From: Serendipita indica DSM 11827
Taxonomy: Eukaryota > Basidiomycota > Agaricomycetes > Sebacinales > Serendipitaceae
DNA length: 64,000 bases
Reading direction: 5' to 3'
NCBI GenBank assembly: GCA_910890315.1
Contig: CAJVGD010000010.1
Location: forward strand, 62,001 to 126,000
Made by a program: the position numbers and the translations under genes. Below the pieces are notes generated by a model. It did not search any database and had not been told where the DNA came from. It saw only the letters and a program-made list of their open reading frames with translations. Below, one piece after another: positions 33,111-45,319 of the stretch (its first letter is position 1; the number at the start of each line of letters is the position of its first letter).

Positions 33111-34557
33111 TCATTCCAAGCTAGAGGCTTGCTTCTTGACCCTTTTTCTTTGTCGTCGCTCGCCATCTTCGTACTCATCGTTGTCGTCTTCCGCCTTTCG
33201 TTTCCTCCCCCTGCTCTCCGCGTCGTAATGCTCCCCTATTCGCTTTTCTATAGGCGAGGTTAGCTCCAATTTCGTCGATAAAGCTCTCAAAGACTCACTG
33301 AGTCGTTCCTGTTGGTCCTCTTTTCTTCTGCCCCGTGGGATCCCAAAGTGCGCCTCAAGCACGTGGCGCCGGTACGACTCTCCTGTTGCGACCTCGATTC
33401 CGCATGGTTCGCAGTCGGTGCGGACCCATCGCGCGAGGCCCGAGGCTGCAATTGCACCCCGGATTCCGCACCGGCGCCTCCCCTTTTCGTCAACCGTGAA
33501 TCCTTGGTCGACGGGGAAAACGACCTTGAATGCCGACGTCTTGAAAAGCTTTTGAGCCCTCTTGAGGTGCTCAAGGACCTCGATGGGATCCGCGTATCCC
33601 ATCGAGTCTTTCTCTACGTATTGTTAGCAAGTGGATGTTGTCCAAAGGACGTGACGTACCAAAATGCTTCTCCTCCACTCCATCTTCGGTGGCCTTGGAG
33701 GCCTTTCGGGAGGGCTTGCGAGGTTGAGCAACCTTTTTGCCTGGATGGCGAGGTCGGATGACCTTTTTACCTAGATGGCGAGGTCAGTGATTAGCGAGAA
33801 AAAGGCGAAGGAGGACATACCCTTGGCGGCGGAGCCGCTCTTGATAGGTTTGTCATGGCCGCTTGAACTGATGGAGCCGTGACTATGGATATTAAGAGTT
33901 TTTCCGCCGGCAGGAATCTTCCTTCCGACAGAGCCTGAGGTGAGCGAGCTCATTCCCTCTGTCCCAGACGTCGACGCGCGTCTCGAGTCTGGCGACGCTT
34001 TCGACTTCCTGGCCTCACCTGCGTCGCTCTCATGAGCCAGCAGTTGAATAGGTCTGTATCAATCAGTATCAATCAGACCATTCATGCAGAGTTACGAACC
34101 TATCCTCGTCATCCTCAAATTCGGACTCCAGGTCCCCTTCGACTCCGAACGGTGCTGGTTCGTCCTCCAGCTCTGGCGCATCTGCGTCGCCAAACAATGA
34201 AAGTCTGTCCGAGCGACCGTCAAGATCGCTCGGACAGACTGACAGTCTGTCTGGCTCCGTTGATGGAACGACGCTGACCGAATCGTCCCATCTAATGCAG
34301 CAAGTTAGTAGACATTCGCAACATTCACAAGGGACGAACAAAGGGTTCGAATCTCCGGCAAGGGACTCTGTGCCTTCCAAGCTGGTTGCGAAAAGCGTCA
34401 GCGCCTATCGAAATCTGCTTGGCCTAACTCACTGTTTCTCCCAGTCGCTCCGCGTCCACCAGAGACACTCTATAACCTCGCGGTCGTCTGCGGGTTCGGG
34501 GGTGGGATCCCTTTTTGGCACCTCGATGAGGTCCTCATCGAAATTATACGTGTCCAT
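33111..34557 (-). CDS. Z1: single C2H2 zinc-finger nuclear protein, copy of Z2
   Basis: Minus strand, at least six exons. It starts MDTYNFDEDLIE at 34557, then ECLWWTRSDWEKQ, an acidic exon (CPSDLDGRSDRLSLFGDADA), a basic exon (KPIKSGSAAKG), and a 164-residue last block MGYADPIEVLEHLKRAQKLF. That block contains one C2H2 finger: CEPCGIEVATGESYRRHVLE followed by AH (C-x2-C-x12-H-x4-H). Basic NLS-like stretches (GRKRKAEDD, RQRKRVKKQ) sit at the end; stop at 33111. Its relation to known families is not recognised. It lies back-to-back with PK1 in the duplicated unit. A DNA- or RNA-binding role is inferred from the finger only. Confidence 0.7.
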
Positions 34558-35615
34558 GGTTGATTCGTTTTCAGATCCTGGCTTTGTAGACGCGTTGGTG
34601 GGCAGCGACCAAAGGACGCGTCGGGGGGGGGCGAGGTCAAAGTGCGAGGCCGGCCAGAACGTGACTCGTGGCCTCTTTATAATGACGCGCTAAAGCGGGG
34701 TTTGAACTCGTTTCGCGAGACACGTGATCCAAGCCACCTGCTAGGTCGCACCGATTGGCAGATGCCTTTGCCTGGAAGTACCAGGCGCGTGTTGGATGGA
34801 TGGTATCTACCTCCGAGAGTTTCAGCTACTCAGATAGAGGCAGATAAAGGCAAGTTTGTGGGCTGGTCACCGTTGGCTCCGGACGTGGCTCAACGCGTCC
34901 TTTCCACCACATCAGGGCGCAGACGCGCACTCCCTCTGAAGGGCGTAGTCTCATCTAGAGCCTATTATGTATACGTTTGACGCGTTTACATGTACTCGTA
35001 TGGCCCTTTGTGAGCGAGCACGCTTGTTCACTCGCGGCTGTTGATCGCTGACCGAAGGGAATCCAGTAGAACCTGCTTTATATGATCTATTCATGCTTTA
35101 TACTGCGTCCTATGATGACATGGCCGCAGAATATTGGCCTGCCAGACGGTTGCATAAAGGATCCCATTCTGCCACATTTTTTGGAGCCAGCGCTGGCGTT
35201 TCGACGGCGCTCGCACCTATTGGCCTGTTTACGGTCTATCCCACCTCTTTCTCTCTCTTCGAACTCTTGTGCGATCTTTCGGCGGTGCTCTGATCATAGA
35301 GCCACCCCCATGCTCTGCTCTCACGCCGTTCCATGCTCCTCGCAGTCTACGCGCAATATAATATAGCATAGATTCCTCCTCTTTTAATTTCCTCTCAGAG
35401 TCGTTGCTTGTCGAAACTGGACAATCTCAACGGCCTACTCAGAAGCAAATAAAGGCAGGTTTATGGGCTCGTCGCGGTCGGCCCTGGGGATAGCGCAATT
35501 TGTCCTTTCCGTCGAATCAGGATGCAGGCGTGCAGTTTGCCTTCATGACAACGGCGATGCCAACTCGCCGTCTTGAGAATACCCTTGTATAAGAGCAGGG
35601 CGTCTCCCTCCGGTT
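34558..35615. other. Upstream of Z1, edge of duplication arm A
   Basis: 34558-35370 matches 51735-52552 inverted. It includes a long conserved non-coding-looking stretch (34640-34960) that is nearly identical in both arms and probably holds the Z promoter. Nothing recognised in 35371-35615. Confidence 0.45.
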
Positions 35616-35960
35616 TCAATTACCTTTTCTACTGATCCTGTAGTGAGGAAAATCTAACAGGCATATCTTTTCCTCCAATTTAAGCCTTCCATAGGGTGTT
35701 TTGAGCGGTGCGTGGTCCATTGGCGTGATCATAGAGGAACAGTCCCCGATGTACGGAGCCGCAGCGACGATGTCTGTCGTTCTCATGTGCTGAACGATCA
35801 GGTAATTCGCGGATTTCACCGTGATTTGATCTCTTTGCTCCTGTATAAGAACGATTCCGGCTCTCCAAGATTGACGGTTTTCTTTCCTGGGTTTTGGCTC
35901 ATCTCAGTCCTGACATCGATTGAAACCTCGAGAATGGAATTGAAGCTACATTTGAATGAC
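35616..35960 (-). pseudogene. S10: decayed family-S relic
   Basis: Minus strand. QNPGKKTVNLGEPESFLYRS aligns with LQPNPKKDPEAILYFPKIG, followed after a frame change by SANYLIVQHMRTTDIV (YHPILRAYMTSDYQ) and PYGRLKLEEK. Stops and shifts break it, and earlier exons are missing. It is followed on its upstream side by repeat R copy 2, as S9 is by copy 1, so it is an outlying member of the S array beyond PK1/Z1. Confidence 0.45.
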
Positions 35961-35989
35961 GTCGGGATGGACTAGAGTTTGCTGGCACC

Positions 35990-36440
35990 GAAGGGTCACC
36001 CGAACGGGTACAAGTCTCCGGGTGGGAAGCGATCCCAGAATTCAAAGTCAACTGATGGGAGAGAATCACCAGCTATTCGGTTATCTTGGCGTCGGCACAG
36101 GGGTTGGGCTCGTGGCGGCGTCAGGAGTTGACTATTTATCCCAGCTTTGGGCCATCTTCGTGGTCCGTACCAATATAGACAATATGTACCGAATAATTTC
36201 ATACCAATAATCTTACTATCGTGTCCAAACATGCGTGGATCATTGCTTAGAGCCCTATTTGGAATAACAAAGAACTGATTCTGATATTCGAATGAGCTAT
36301 GGCGTTCTCGATCACTACACAGTCGTCTTTTAGCCGCGTCTAGTGTCTCCCATATAGAGTACAACTTCCGAGTTGTTGCCGGTCTGGAAAGTCTCGTAGC
36401 GCTATCTTATCTGCCGATGTTTTCCTTGGAAACTGTGTGG
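35990..36440. repeat. Repeat R, copy 2 (upstream of S10 relic)
   Basis: Diverged direct copy of 29270-29790; see copy 1 for landmarks. Confidence 0.45.
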
Positions 36441-36591
36441 ATCAACGTGGGTGGTCCGTCTCACCGACTAGGTCCGAGGCGCCGCTTGCCATAGTCGGGC
36501 CATACCGTATAAAGTGGGCGTAAGTACTCGACCTTGGCCCTTTCCTCATCCAACCCCACCACTCCAAATCCACAAATCTACGACAGCAAAT

Positions 36592-38395
<1,804 letters not shown>

Positions 38396-38712
38396 GCGAT
38401 ACGATTGGTTGAATAGATGTGAATGCAAATTTCTTGAATGTGATGCGGGAGATCCAGTACACCAATTATGATTGGTACCCGATCCTTTCGGGCCGTTACG
38501 CATCATCTCAAGTCATTGGGAACTGGCCAATGGGATCGCTCCGATGGGACGTGCCATTCTCTCTCCATCTCCTCCCAATACCAAGTGGTCAGCCTTTTAG
38601 CCAGACCCGATCTCGCTTCAATGCCGTTTACCTCTTCCCCGCCTTCTCCTCTTCGTTCTCTGTGTCCGAAACTATACAGCAGGATTTGAAAGTCTCTCAA
38701 TAAGTTGGGGTG
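38396..38712. other. Enolase 3' flank / PK2 leader
   Basis: The stretch at about 38400-38460 (GTTGAATAGATGTGAATGCA, TTTCTTGAATG) recurs near 41450 and 48750 upstream of PK3 and PK5. No gene. Confidence 0.5.
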
Positions 38713-40903
38713 ATGACTGTCTGCGACGAGTGGTGAGTTTTACATGAACTCCGCCGCTCCGGCCTCGACTTTGGCTCAGACTTGACCACGCAGCTACGCG
38801 CGCAATACCGAATGCATACCGAGTTCGAGCTCTGAGAGATGCGATGCATGCATCCAGACTCACCAAATATGCTCGTGGACCTTGGACGCCTCACGGCGGG
38901 GGCCATCGCACTCGCTAGACACGAGAAGCGTCAATAACCAACGGTAAATTCAATTATAGTCTTCTATTTCATTATAATGACCACATCAGGGTGTGTGTTC
39001 CCGGCACTACAAAGTCAACGAGCCAACAACCATATCCTGCTCATCGGGTCAGTTCTCTACTCGCCGCCCTTCTTGTTTCTCAAGCGCTGATCACCACTAA
39101 TCGAAAAGTCTCGAATCCAACGTTCTGCTGGCTTCATAGGCCCTAGGAAGGATGATTACGATGAAAACGACGTTGCGCAAATAGTCTCTCGCTTGACTTG
39201 TCTACAGCGTCTTATTAACAAGCTTGTTCTCCCGATCGTTAAAATGCGGAGAGCTGTCAAGTACTCACTACGCGACTCTCGAGTTTCCTCGCAACGCAAT
39301 CCGGCTCCAGCATCCTCTCCGCTCACACAAGAGAGCGATTCCCCACGATCAATCACGGGAAATGCGACTTATACCTCTCAAAAGACACCTCTTCAACCAC
39401 AGAGCTCGAAAACAAGTCACTTCGAGAGCGTAGACGACATCCTTGAAGATGACCACGGGTCATTCGGGTATTTGGCTCAAGGCGTTGAGACTTCCCGCAT
39501 ATCCCTAAACGAGGTGGTCAGCTCTCTCAATGATTCAGCTCATCCTCCATCTATCCCTTCCCTCGCCGCCCACACGGCCGTCCGCCACACTTTCACCAAC
39601 GACGTCCCTGACATTCGAGCCTCGCCTACTCTTCCTCGTGGAATACTCAAGAGAGGAATCTCACGGGTTACTTCCGTTTACATCCATCGCGCCAAGTCTA
39701 CAACGGCCCATATTCGGCCGTCTTTCAAGGTTTCTATGATGACGGCCATCGTCAGGAAGATGTAGGTGTAATGTTCACTCAACGAATAATGCTGATGAAA
39801 TTCTATCCAGGTCGCAATTAAAGTAGTCAAACCCGTCGGCCCTACGCACTCTATACGACGGGTGGGTGATGTAGAATTACAAACATCAGGCTGAGCACCG
39901 CTGCAGAGACGTCGCCGTGAGGTTATTACTGGGATGAACCTCCATCATATGAACATTCTACCGGTCTATGGAGTTGTCATGGACAGTTTCGGTCCGTTTG
40001 GCGGAATTGTCACACCAGTGAGTCGTTCATTTGGGTGGAGATCTCACGTTCATCGTTGCTAGTGGTGTATGAATGGCAATGCTGTGCAATATCTTCACAA
40101 GTATAACCTTTCGCCCCTCGAAAGGTATCGCCTGGTGAGTATCTTACAGCAAAGGACGAGCACTTGCCGATTCTCGTAGTGGCGAGGCGTTGTGGATGGT
40201 CTTGTTTATTTACATTCGTATGAGCCGCAAATCATACATGGAGATGTGAAACCCGTACGCCGCCTCATCTTATTTGTCGACCTTCGCTCATTTATACGGC
40301 ACAGCCCAACATTCTTATCGCGGATGACGGACGACCCATGATCTGCGACCTTGGGCTTACCCGACTCGTAGTCAGCCATTTGTCTCCCACGGACGCGGGG
40401 ACAACGGTGGTTGCGAATGGTTGGGTGGGATCAATACTACAAGCGCACATACGGGTACACCGCGATACCTCGCGCCTGAGCAAGTCGATCTCAATCGTCC
40501 GTCTCAACCGACCACGGCGACGGACGTGTACGCTGTGACGTGTATTGGATTCGAGGTACGTCGCCATCGTATATTGGATAGTACGGAAATTGACGCCACG
40601 TAGTTTATCTACTTAGTTGTACCTTACGCTCATCGTGAGCATAACCTCCAGGGACAAATTTTTCACGACATTCGCCACGGTGTCCCACCCGCACCTCGAC
40701 CACGCACCGCGACCGTCCAAAACTCGTCGTCGTCTGATGACACCGCTATTTTGTCTTTCGTAGATGGCATCGTTATTCTATGGGATATTTTAGAGTTGTG
40801 CTGGAGTCGCGATCCTCGCCGTCGTCCAAGTGCGGCAGACTTGCGCGCATGGTTGGTGCAGTACGAGGGCGTAATTGTCGATGCACTCGATAATCGAGTG
40901 TAA
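38713..40903 (+). pseudogene. PK2: Zn2Cys6 - kinase fusion gene, frameshifted
   Basis: Exon 1 38713-38732 ends TG, and exon 2 starts at 38794 with C. The cluster is MTVCDEC|YARNTEC, then SSERCDACIQTHQIC: Cys 4, 7, 14, 23, 26, 33, complete. Then come RVCVPGTTKSTSQQPYPAHR and a linker with a leucine-rich helix (VSRLTCLQRLINKLVLPIVK). The kinase reads QVYNGPYSAVFQGFY, VAIKVVKPVG, IIHGDVKP, MICDLGLTRL, HTGTPRYLAPEQVD, ATDVYAVTC and CWSRDPRRRPSA, with TAA at 40901-40903. Frame changes are needed between linker and kinase (about 39620-39680) and within the activation segment (about 40385-40425). It is therefore probably inactive unless cryptic introns fix both. Its closest relative is PK5. Confidence 0.65.
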
Positions 40904-41284
40904 CGTCTCCGACTCTTCATTCTCCTGACATCATTCTTTCATTGTCTTGTCTGACTATGCTTTTAAATTGACCCCTTCTGAAGGGACATGTCTGCTCAAA
41001 TATTCTTCCTGATATCCTGCTCTTTTCTCCGGTCGAGTTACTCTGTGAACCGCCTATTCGAGTCAATCTGTCTCGTTCGGCCTCTGGTGTGTGCCACTTT
41101 CTTTCTAAACCGCGGGTTTGTACATCATCAATCAAGATGCTTTGCGCCTATAGGATGCGAGAATTGAACGTGTCTACCCCGGGTTTAAGCACAAAGGTTA
41201 ATTACGGCCGCCGGTGACGTGGGGCTGAGATCAGATGTCAAAACCGGAAGTGGGAAGTGATTGAGTAGGCGTCTAGCCCGCGCC
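40904..41284. other. Intergenic after PK2
   Basis: No gene recognised. Confidence 0.4.
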
Positions 41285-41500
41285 TGTTCCCGATGGGTGC
41301 ACCTTCGCGAAGCGAGCGTGTAGCCACGTGAGTCCCTACCAAAACCTCCTCGGATGGGGACGCTGACCTGTGGAGAATGCCGTCATTCGGCTTGCCGCGG
41401 GAACCATGATCTCTGCCTTAGGAAAGAAGTTGGCGAACTGAATGAGGAGTGATTGGATAGACGTGAATGCAAATTTCTTGTATGTAATGCGTGAATTTCA
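41285..41500 (+). pseudogene. Duplicated enolase 3' end, copy 1
   Basis: This stretch resembles the enolase 3' end 38185-38450: GCGAAGCGAGCGTGTAGCCA (41311; enolase 38211), a damaged AGAATGCCGTC, CTTGCCGCGGG, AAAGAAGTTGGCGA for the stop region, and GATGTGAATGCAAATTTCTT-like 3' flank. It is a dead scrap, not a gene. It lies just before PK3 as the real enolase end lies before PK2, so it was carried along when a kinase unit was copied. Confidence 0.75.
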
Positions 41501-41702
41501 GGAAACTAAAAAAGACTCCAGCCTGGGCAGTGGCTGTGTCATTGGGAGCCAATGATCATCGTCGAACAGTACCATTACCGTATCCCCGGTCTGACCATTT
41601 AAACCACTCCAGGATCGGTCATGGACCTCATCCGCCTCTTCTCCTTCCGCGCTCTCAGTTTCTCCCTCTATCCAAGACGATCCCAGCAAACGTGCCGAGC
41701 TG

Positions 41703-44376
41703 ATGATGAGCGCCGTCTGTGATGAGTGGTGAGTGTCCCTTGGATCGTGCGTCGACTCGGCCTTTTATCTGGCCATGTAGCCGCTCACTCAAAATCGAGT
41801 GTGTATGGAGTATAAGCTCTCAGACATGCGATGCTTGCACTTTGAATCACACAGTCTGCACTCAGACTGTCGAGGATACATGTAGCAGAGTGGCAGAGCG
41901 TTCGTCCATCGCGGACGGTGTCCATAATCAACGGTAAATAGGAATTCAACTCGTTTTCAATCACTTTACTAATGATAGTAGTGGCTCAACTATCAAACGC
42001 ACAAGAGGCCAACGATGCACCGCTATTTGCGCGGACAAGGTAAGTCCTACTTTGGTTATCATACTGGCTTCGACGAGCTGATCGCGCACATTGTCACTTT
42101 GGATATAGGCCAAGTGCAACTCCCCAGACCCTTGTTTAAATCATCCCATTCCTGAGTTCGCCTACGCTCTTAGCAACGAACCCATCCCTCATGGATCACA
42201 AGAACAATACGTCTCATCCTGGATGACAAAGTCGAAAGATTCTGTTTGTAATCTGGTCCGTTTCAATCACCCTACAAGCCATGTCGCTGATAATCTTCCA
42301 GTTTGTCTCGAAGCAGGAGATTTCGGATAGCTTAGAACCGTCGAAAATCCTATTCCTATCTGTGAATTCGTCTCCCGCCCCTGTCGGTCTTTCGCCTCGT
42401 GTGGAATATGGCTTGCCTGCTCCATCCTCCGAGGGAGTCGACGAACATGTCAATACCGTCTCTAATGGACCGCTCAAGGCTCTTATGGCTCCTCAGCATG
42501 AAGTTGAGCACCCCTTACTCTCTGAAGAGTTCCCAACCTCAAGTGCCATTCGAATCCAAAATGATACGAGGTCCCATAGAGAGAACTGGGTCAAGGCACC
42601 AACGAACACTCGCCCAAACTGTCTACGTGACATGATCACCAAGCTTATCCGTCCGGTGGTCCGGATGAAGAGACTGATAAAGAATTCAATACGACAGATG
42701 CAAACACTTTCTTCCTTGCTGCGTGATCCTGATCCACGCATGACCCTACCCAGACGTGCAACCAATCCCAACCTTACAACGGCGGGACATCCACCACAAA
42801 CAAATCCCTCCGCGTCTCCTCAGGCTAGTATCCAACCGCAGAACTTGGCAAGTATGTCTGGACATGTGAATCTCGTCTCTTCCGATCACCATCGCACATC
42901 TGCACCCCCTCCCTCAGACACTTCCGGTGCTGTCATAGGAGTGGGAGAAGTCAACAATGCCTTTTATCCCTCCATCCGGTCTCCATCCACTCACCCTCTC
43001 GTCGGCCAGAAAAGCTCCAGACGCTCCCATTCTTCATCCGCCAAGCACACCACAGTCAACTCGGATCCCGGTTGCTCATACTCAGTGAGCGGTACAGAAA
43101 GAAATCTCACCGGTCATGTGCACCTATATCTATCGCATAAAGTTTACGACGGTCCATACTCGACTGTTTATCCTGGCGTTTACAATGATGGATTTCGCAA
43201 AGAGCTCGTACGTGAATACCCCATGACAAAAATAAACTCGCTAATACCTACGTAGGTCGCTATCAAAGTAGTCAAGTCAATCGGTCCCATACATTCGATA
43301 CGGCGGGTACGAAAGGAGCAATGACAACGGCCGAGCTAACCTAGTGCAGAGACGTCGTCGAGAAGTCATTACTGGGACGATTCTCCGTCACCCTAATATC
43401 CTCCCCGTTTATGGTATTGCCGAAGGCAAAGAGTTTGGTCCCTTTGGTGGAATCGTTACTCCAGTGAGTCACCACTCTGATTGGACGTGTAACTGAGCAT
43501 TCGTAGTGGTGTCCAAATGGTAGCGCTGTGCAATATCTGTACACCCACGACACTTTGCCGGCTGAGAGGTACCGCCTGGTGAGAAGCACTGCGACGAAAG
43601 GGCTCAGATAGGCTAATAATCGAATAGTGGAAGGGAGTTGTGGATGGGCTTGCATATCTGCATGCGCACGTACCGCAGATCGTCCACGGAGATATGAAAC
43701 CTGTAGGCCAACTTGTGACTACGCTCAAGTAACCAACTCATTATTGCTTTGTAGCCTAATATTCTCATCGCTGACGATGGACGACCTATGATCTGCGACC
43801 TCGGACTTGCACGAGTCGAGGAATATCGGCGACCGTCTTCATTCAATGGCGTCCTTAGCTATGGATGCTGGGAATGGATGGTTGGGATCAATACTACGAG
43901 CGCACATACGGGTACACCGCGTTATCTCGCACCAGAACAGGTCGACCCGGACAATCCGTCGAGACCAACCATGGCTACGGATGTGTACGCAGTAGGGTGT
44001 ATTGGGTACGAGGTACGTTGTTCGCACATTATCTCCCTTTTCCTAGTCCTTTGGTACTGTACGTCCCAGCGCTGACACACACTAGCTTATCTACTCGGCG
44101 GTACCCTATGCGCACCGTAAACACAATCTGCAATGGCAAATCTTTCACGACATTCACAACGGTGTTCCACCCGCACGTAGACCTGATATTGCAACTCCGT
44201 CCTCTACCAATCCCACCGTGGCGTCGTCCGAGGTCTGTGGGATCACGATCCTCTGGGATGTGCTGGAGTTGTGCTGGAGTCGCGATCCTTGTCGTCGACC
44301 GAGTGCATCGGACTTGTGCGAGTGGTTGGCGCAGGACGAGGACGTGATTATCGATGCACTCGAGCGCCGAGCATAA
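41703..44376 (+). CDS. PK3: Zn2Cys6 zinc cluster - protein kinase fusion (intact)
   Basis: Eleven exons join in frame to 713 residues: 41703-41728, 41781-41933, 41979-42039, 42109-42243, 42302-43207, 43256-43306, 43350-43463, 43507-43578, 43628-43702, 43755-44012, 44086-44376. The zinc cluster near the N-terminus has Cys 6, 9, 16, 25, 28, 35 (VCDEC|RSLKIEC, SSQTCDACTLNHTVC). A partial second cluster follows (RCTAICADK|AKCNSPDPC). After a long Ser/Pro linker, the kinase domain (about 400-710) has VYDGPYSTVYPGVY, VAIKVVK, QIVHGDMKP-NILIADDG, MICDLGLARV, HTGTPRYLAPEQVD, ATDVYAVGCIGYE and CWSRDPCRRPSA. The HRD Arg is Gly; Lys, both Asp and the APE motif are kept. Start could also be the ATG at 41706. 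Nuclear location is inferred. Confidence 0.8.
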
Positions 44377-45319
44377 TAGCCCAGCGCCCTTTTGTTTGAT
44401 GCCATTCTCGGTCGGCCAAACCCAGACCTCTCTGTTCATCTTCAAATAGTTCCGCATTGATGATCTATGTGAATTCTCCTCCTAAAAGGTATCCTTATTC
44501 TCCTGGCGAGCTATTTGATGAACGTTGCGTTCCATCAATCTGCCTCGTTGTGCCTCTGTTGCATAGTTCTCGCTGTTTTCGTTGGAAATCAAATATATTT
44601 CACCTTAGATGACATCGACGTGGTGAACATTCAGGAGTGAGAGCGGCTGCTCGGCCAGCAGCTAGGAATCCTCGACTCTATACGGGTACCTTGTGTATTT
44701 AGATGAAATAGCTGCAGATTTCATCATCCATGGAATCGAGGAATGGCGTTGGGAAGATGCCACTCTCCGTAGGAGGGTAAACATTCGGAGGCGATGCAAA
44801 CTGCCAGCACCTTCGAAAGCGTTCAAGGGGCCTAGTCTAGAGCACTTTGAGTTTTGAAAACATTTGGGTGATAATCTGAGACGCGATAGACTGCATTTAG
44901 TGCTGTTGAGCAATGTCGGGGTTTGGCTTCGACTGTATTGCGTAAGTCTCCTAAGCGAGATAACTCGTATAAGTTCAGCGCTTCGTTTACTTCACAGACA
45001 GTCAAAAGCAAGCAAAAGTAGCGTAGCAGAGCCACACCCAGAGGGAGATCTCGGCGAGGAGAGCGACAACTGCCTGCCTACAAGGAGATGCACGCGCCAA
45101 TGAAACCGAGGGTAACCCAGTAAGTGGGCTCCAGTTAGACAATGTGCTATATTGGCGGTGCGTGCGGGTTTAAAGCTGCAGTTCGTCGGCCACGGCACAT
45201 ATAAATACTCAATACAACCGTTTGCTGTGGCATCCGGCCCCCTTCCAAAGGCTGACTGGTGGTGGCCATATCTGTCTTTAGGAATGCAAGCAGACTCCTT
45301 CCAACGAAACACGCTGACT
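44377..45319. other. Intergenic between PK3 and PK4
   Basis: No gene recognised on either strand. Confidence 0.4.

Larger units (their letters stand above)
29880..35370. repeat. Inverted duplication, arm A (PK1 + Z1)
   Basis: About 5.4 kb matching arm B (51735-57110) in inverted orientation. Arm A holds PK1 and Z1 on the minus strand; arm B holds Z2 and PK6 on the plus strand. The likeness includes introns, intergenic DNA (the stretch ending CAAGGCAAAGAATG just before both PK starts), the region upstream of Z (GCCAGACGG.TGCATAAAGGATC at 35140) and the tail beyond the kinase stop. The arms are about 16 kb apart. Confidence 0.8.

Noticed and set aside
38713-38732. Reading the first zinc cluster as C-x2-W (TGG) with one ligand missing
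   Set aside because: The GTGAG donor overlaps the TGG; splicing rebuilds TGC in every copy.
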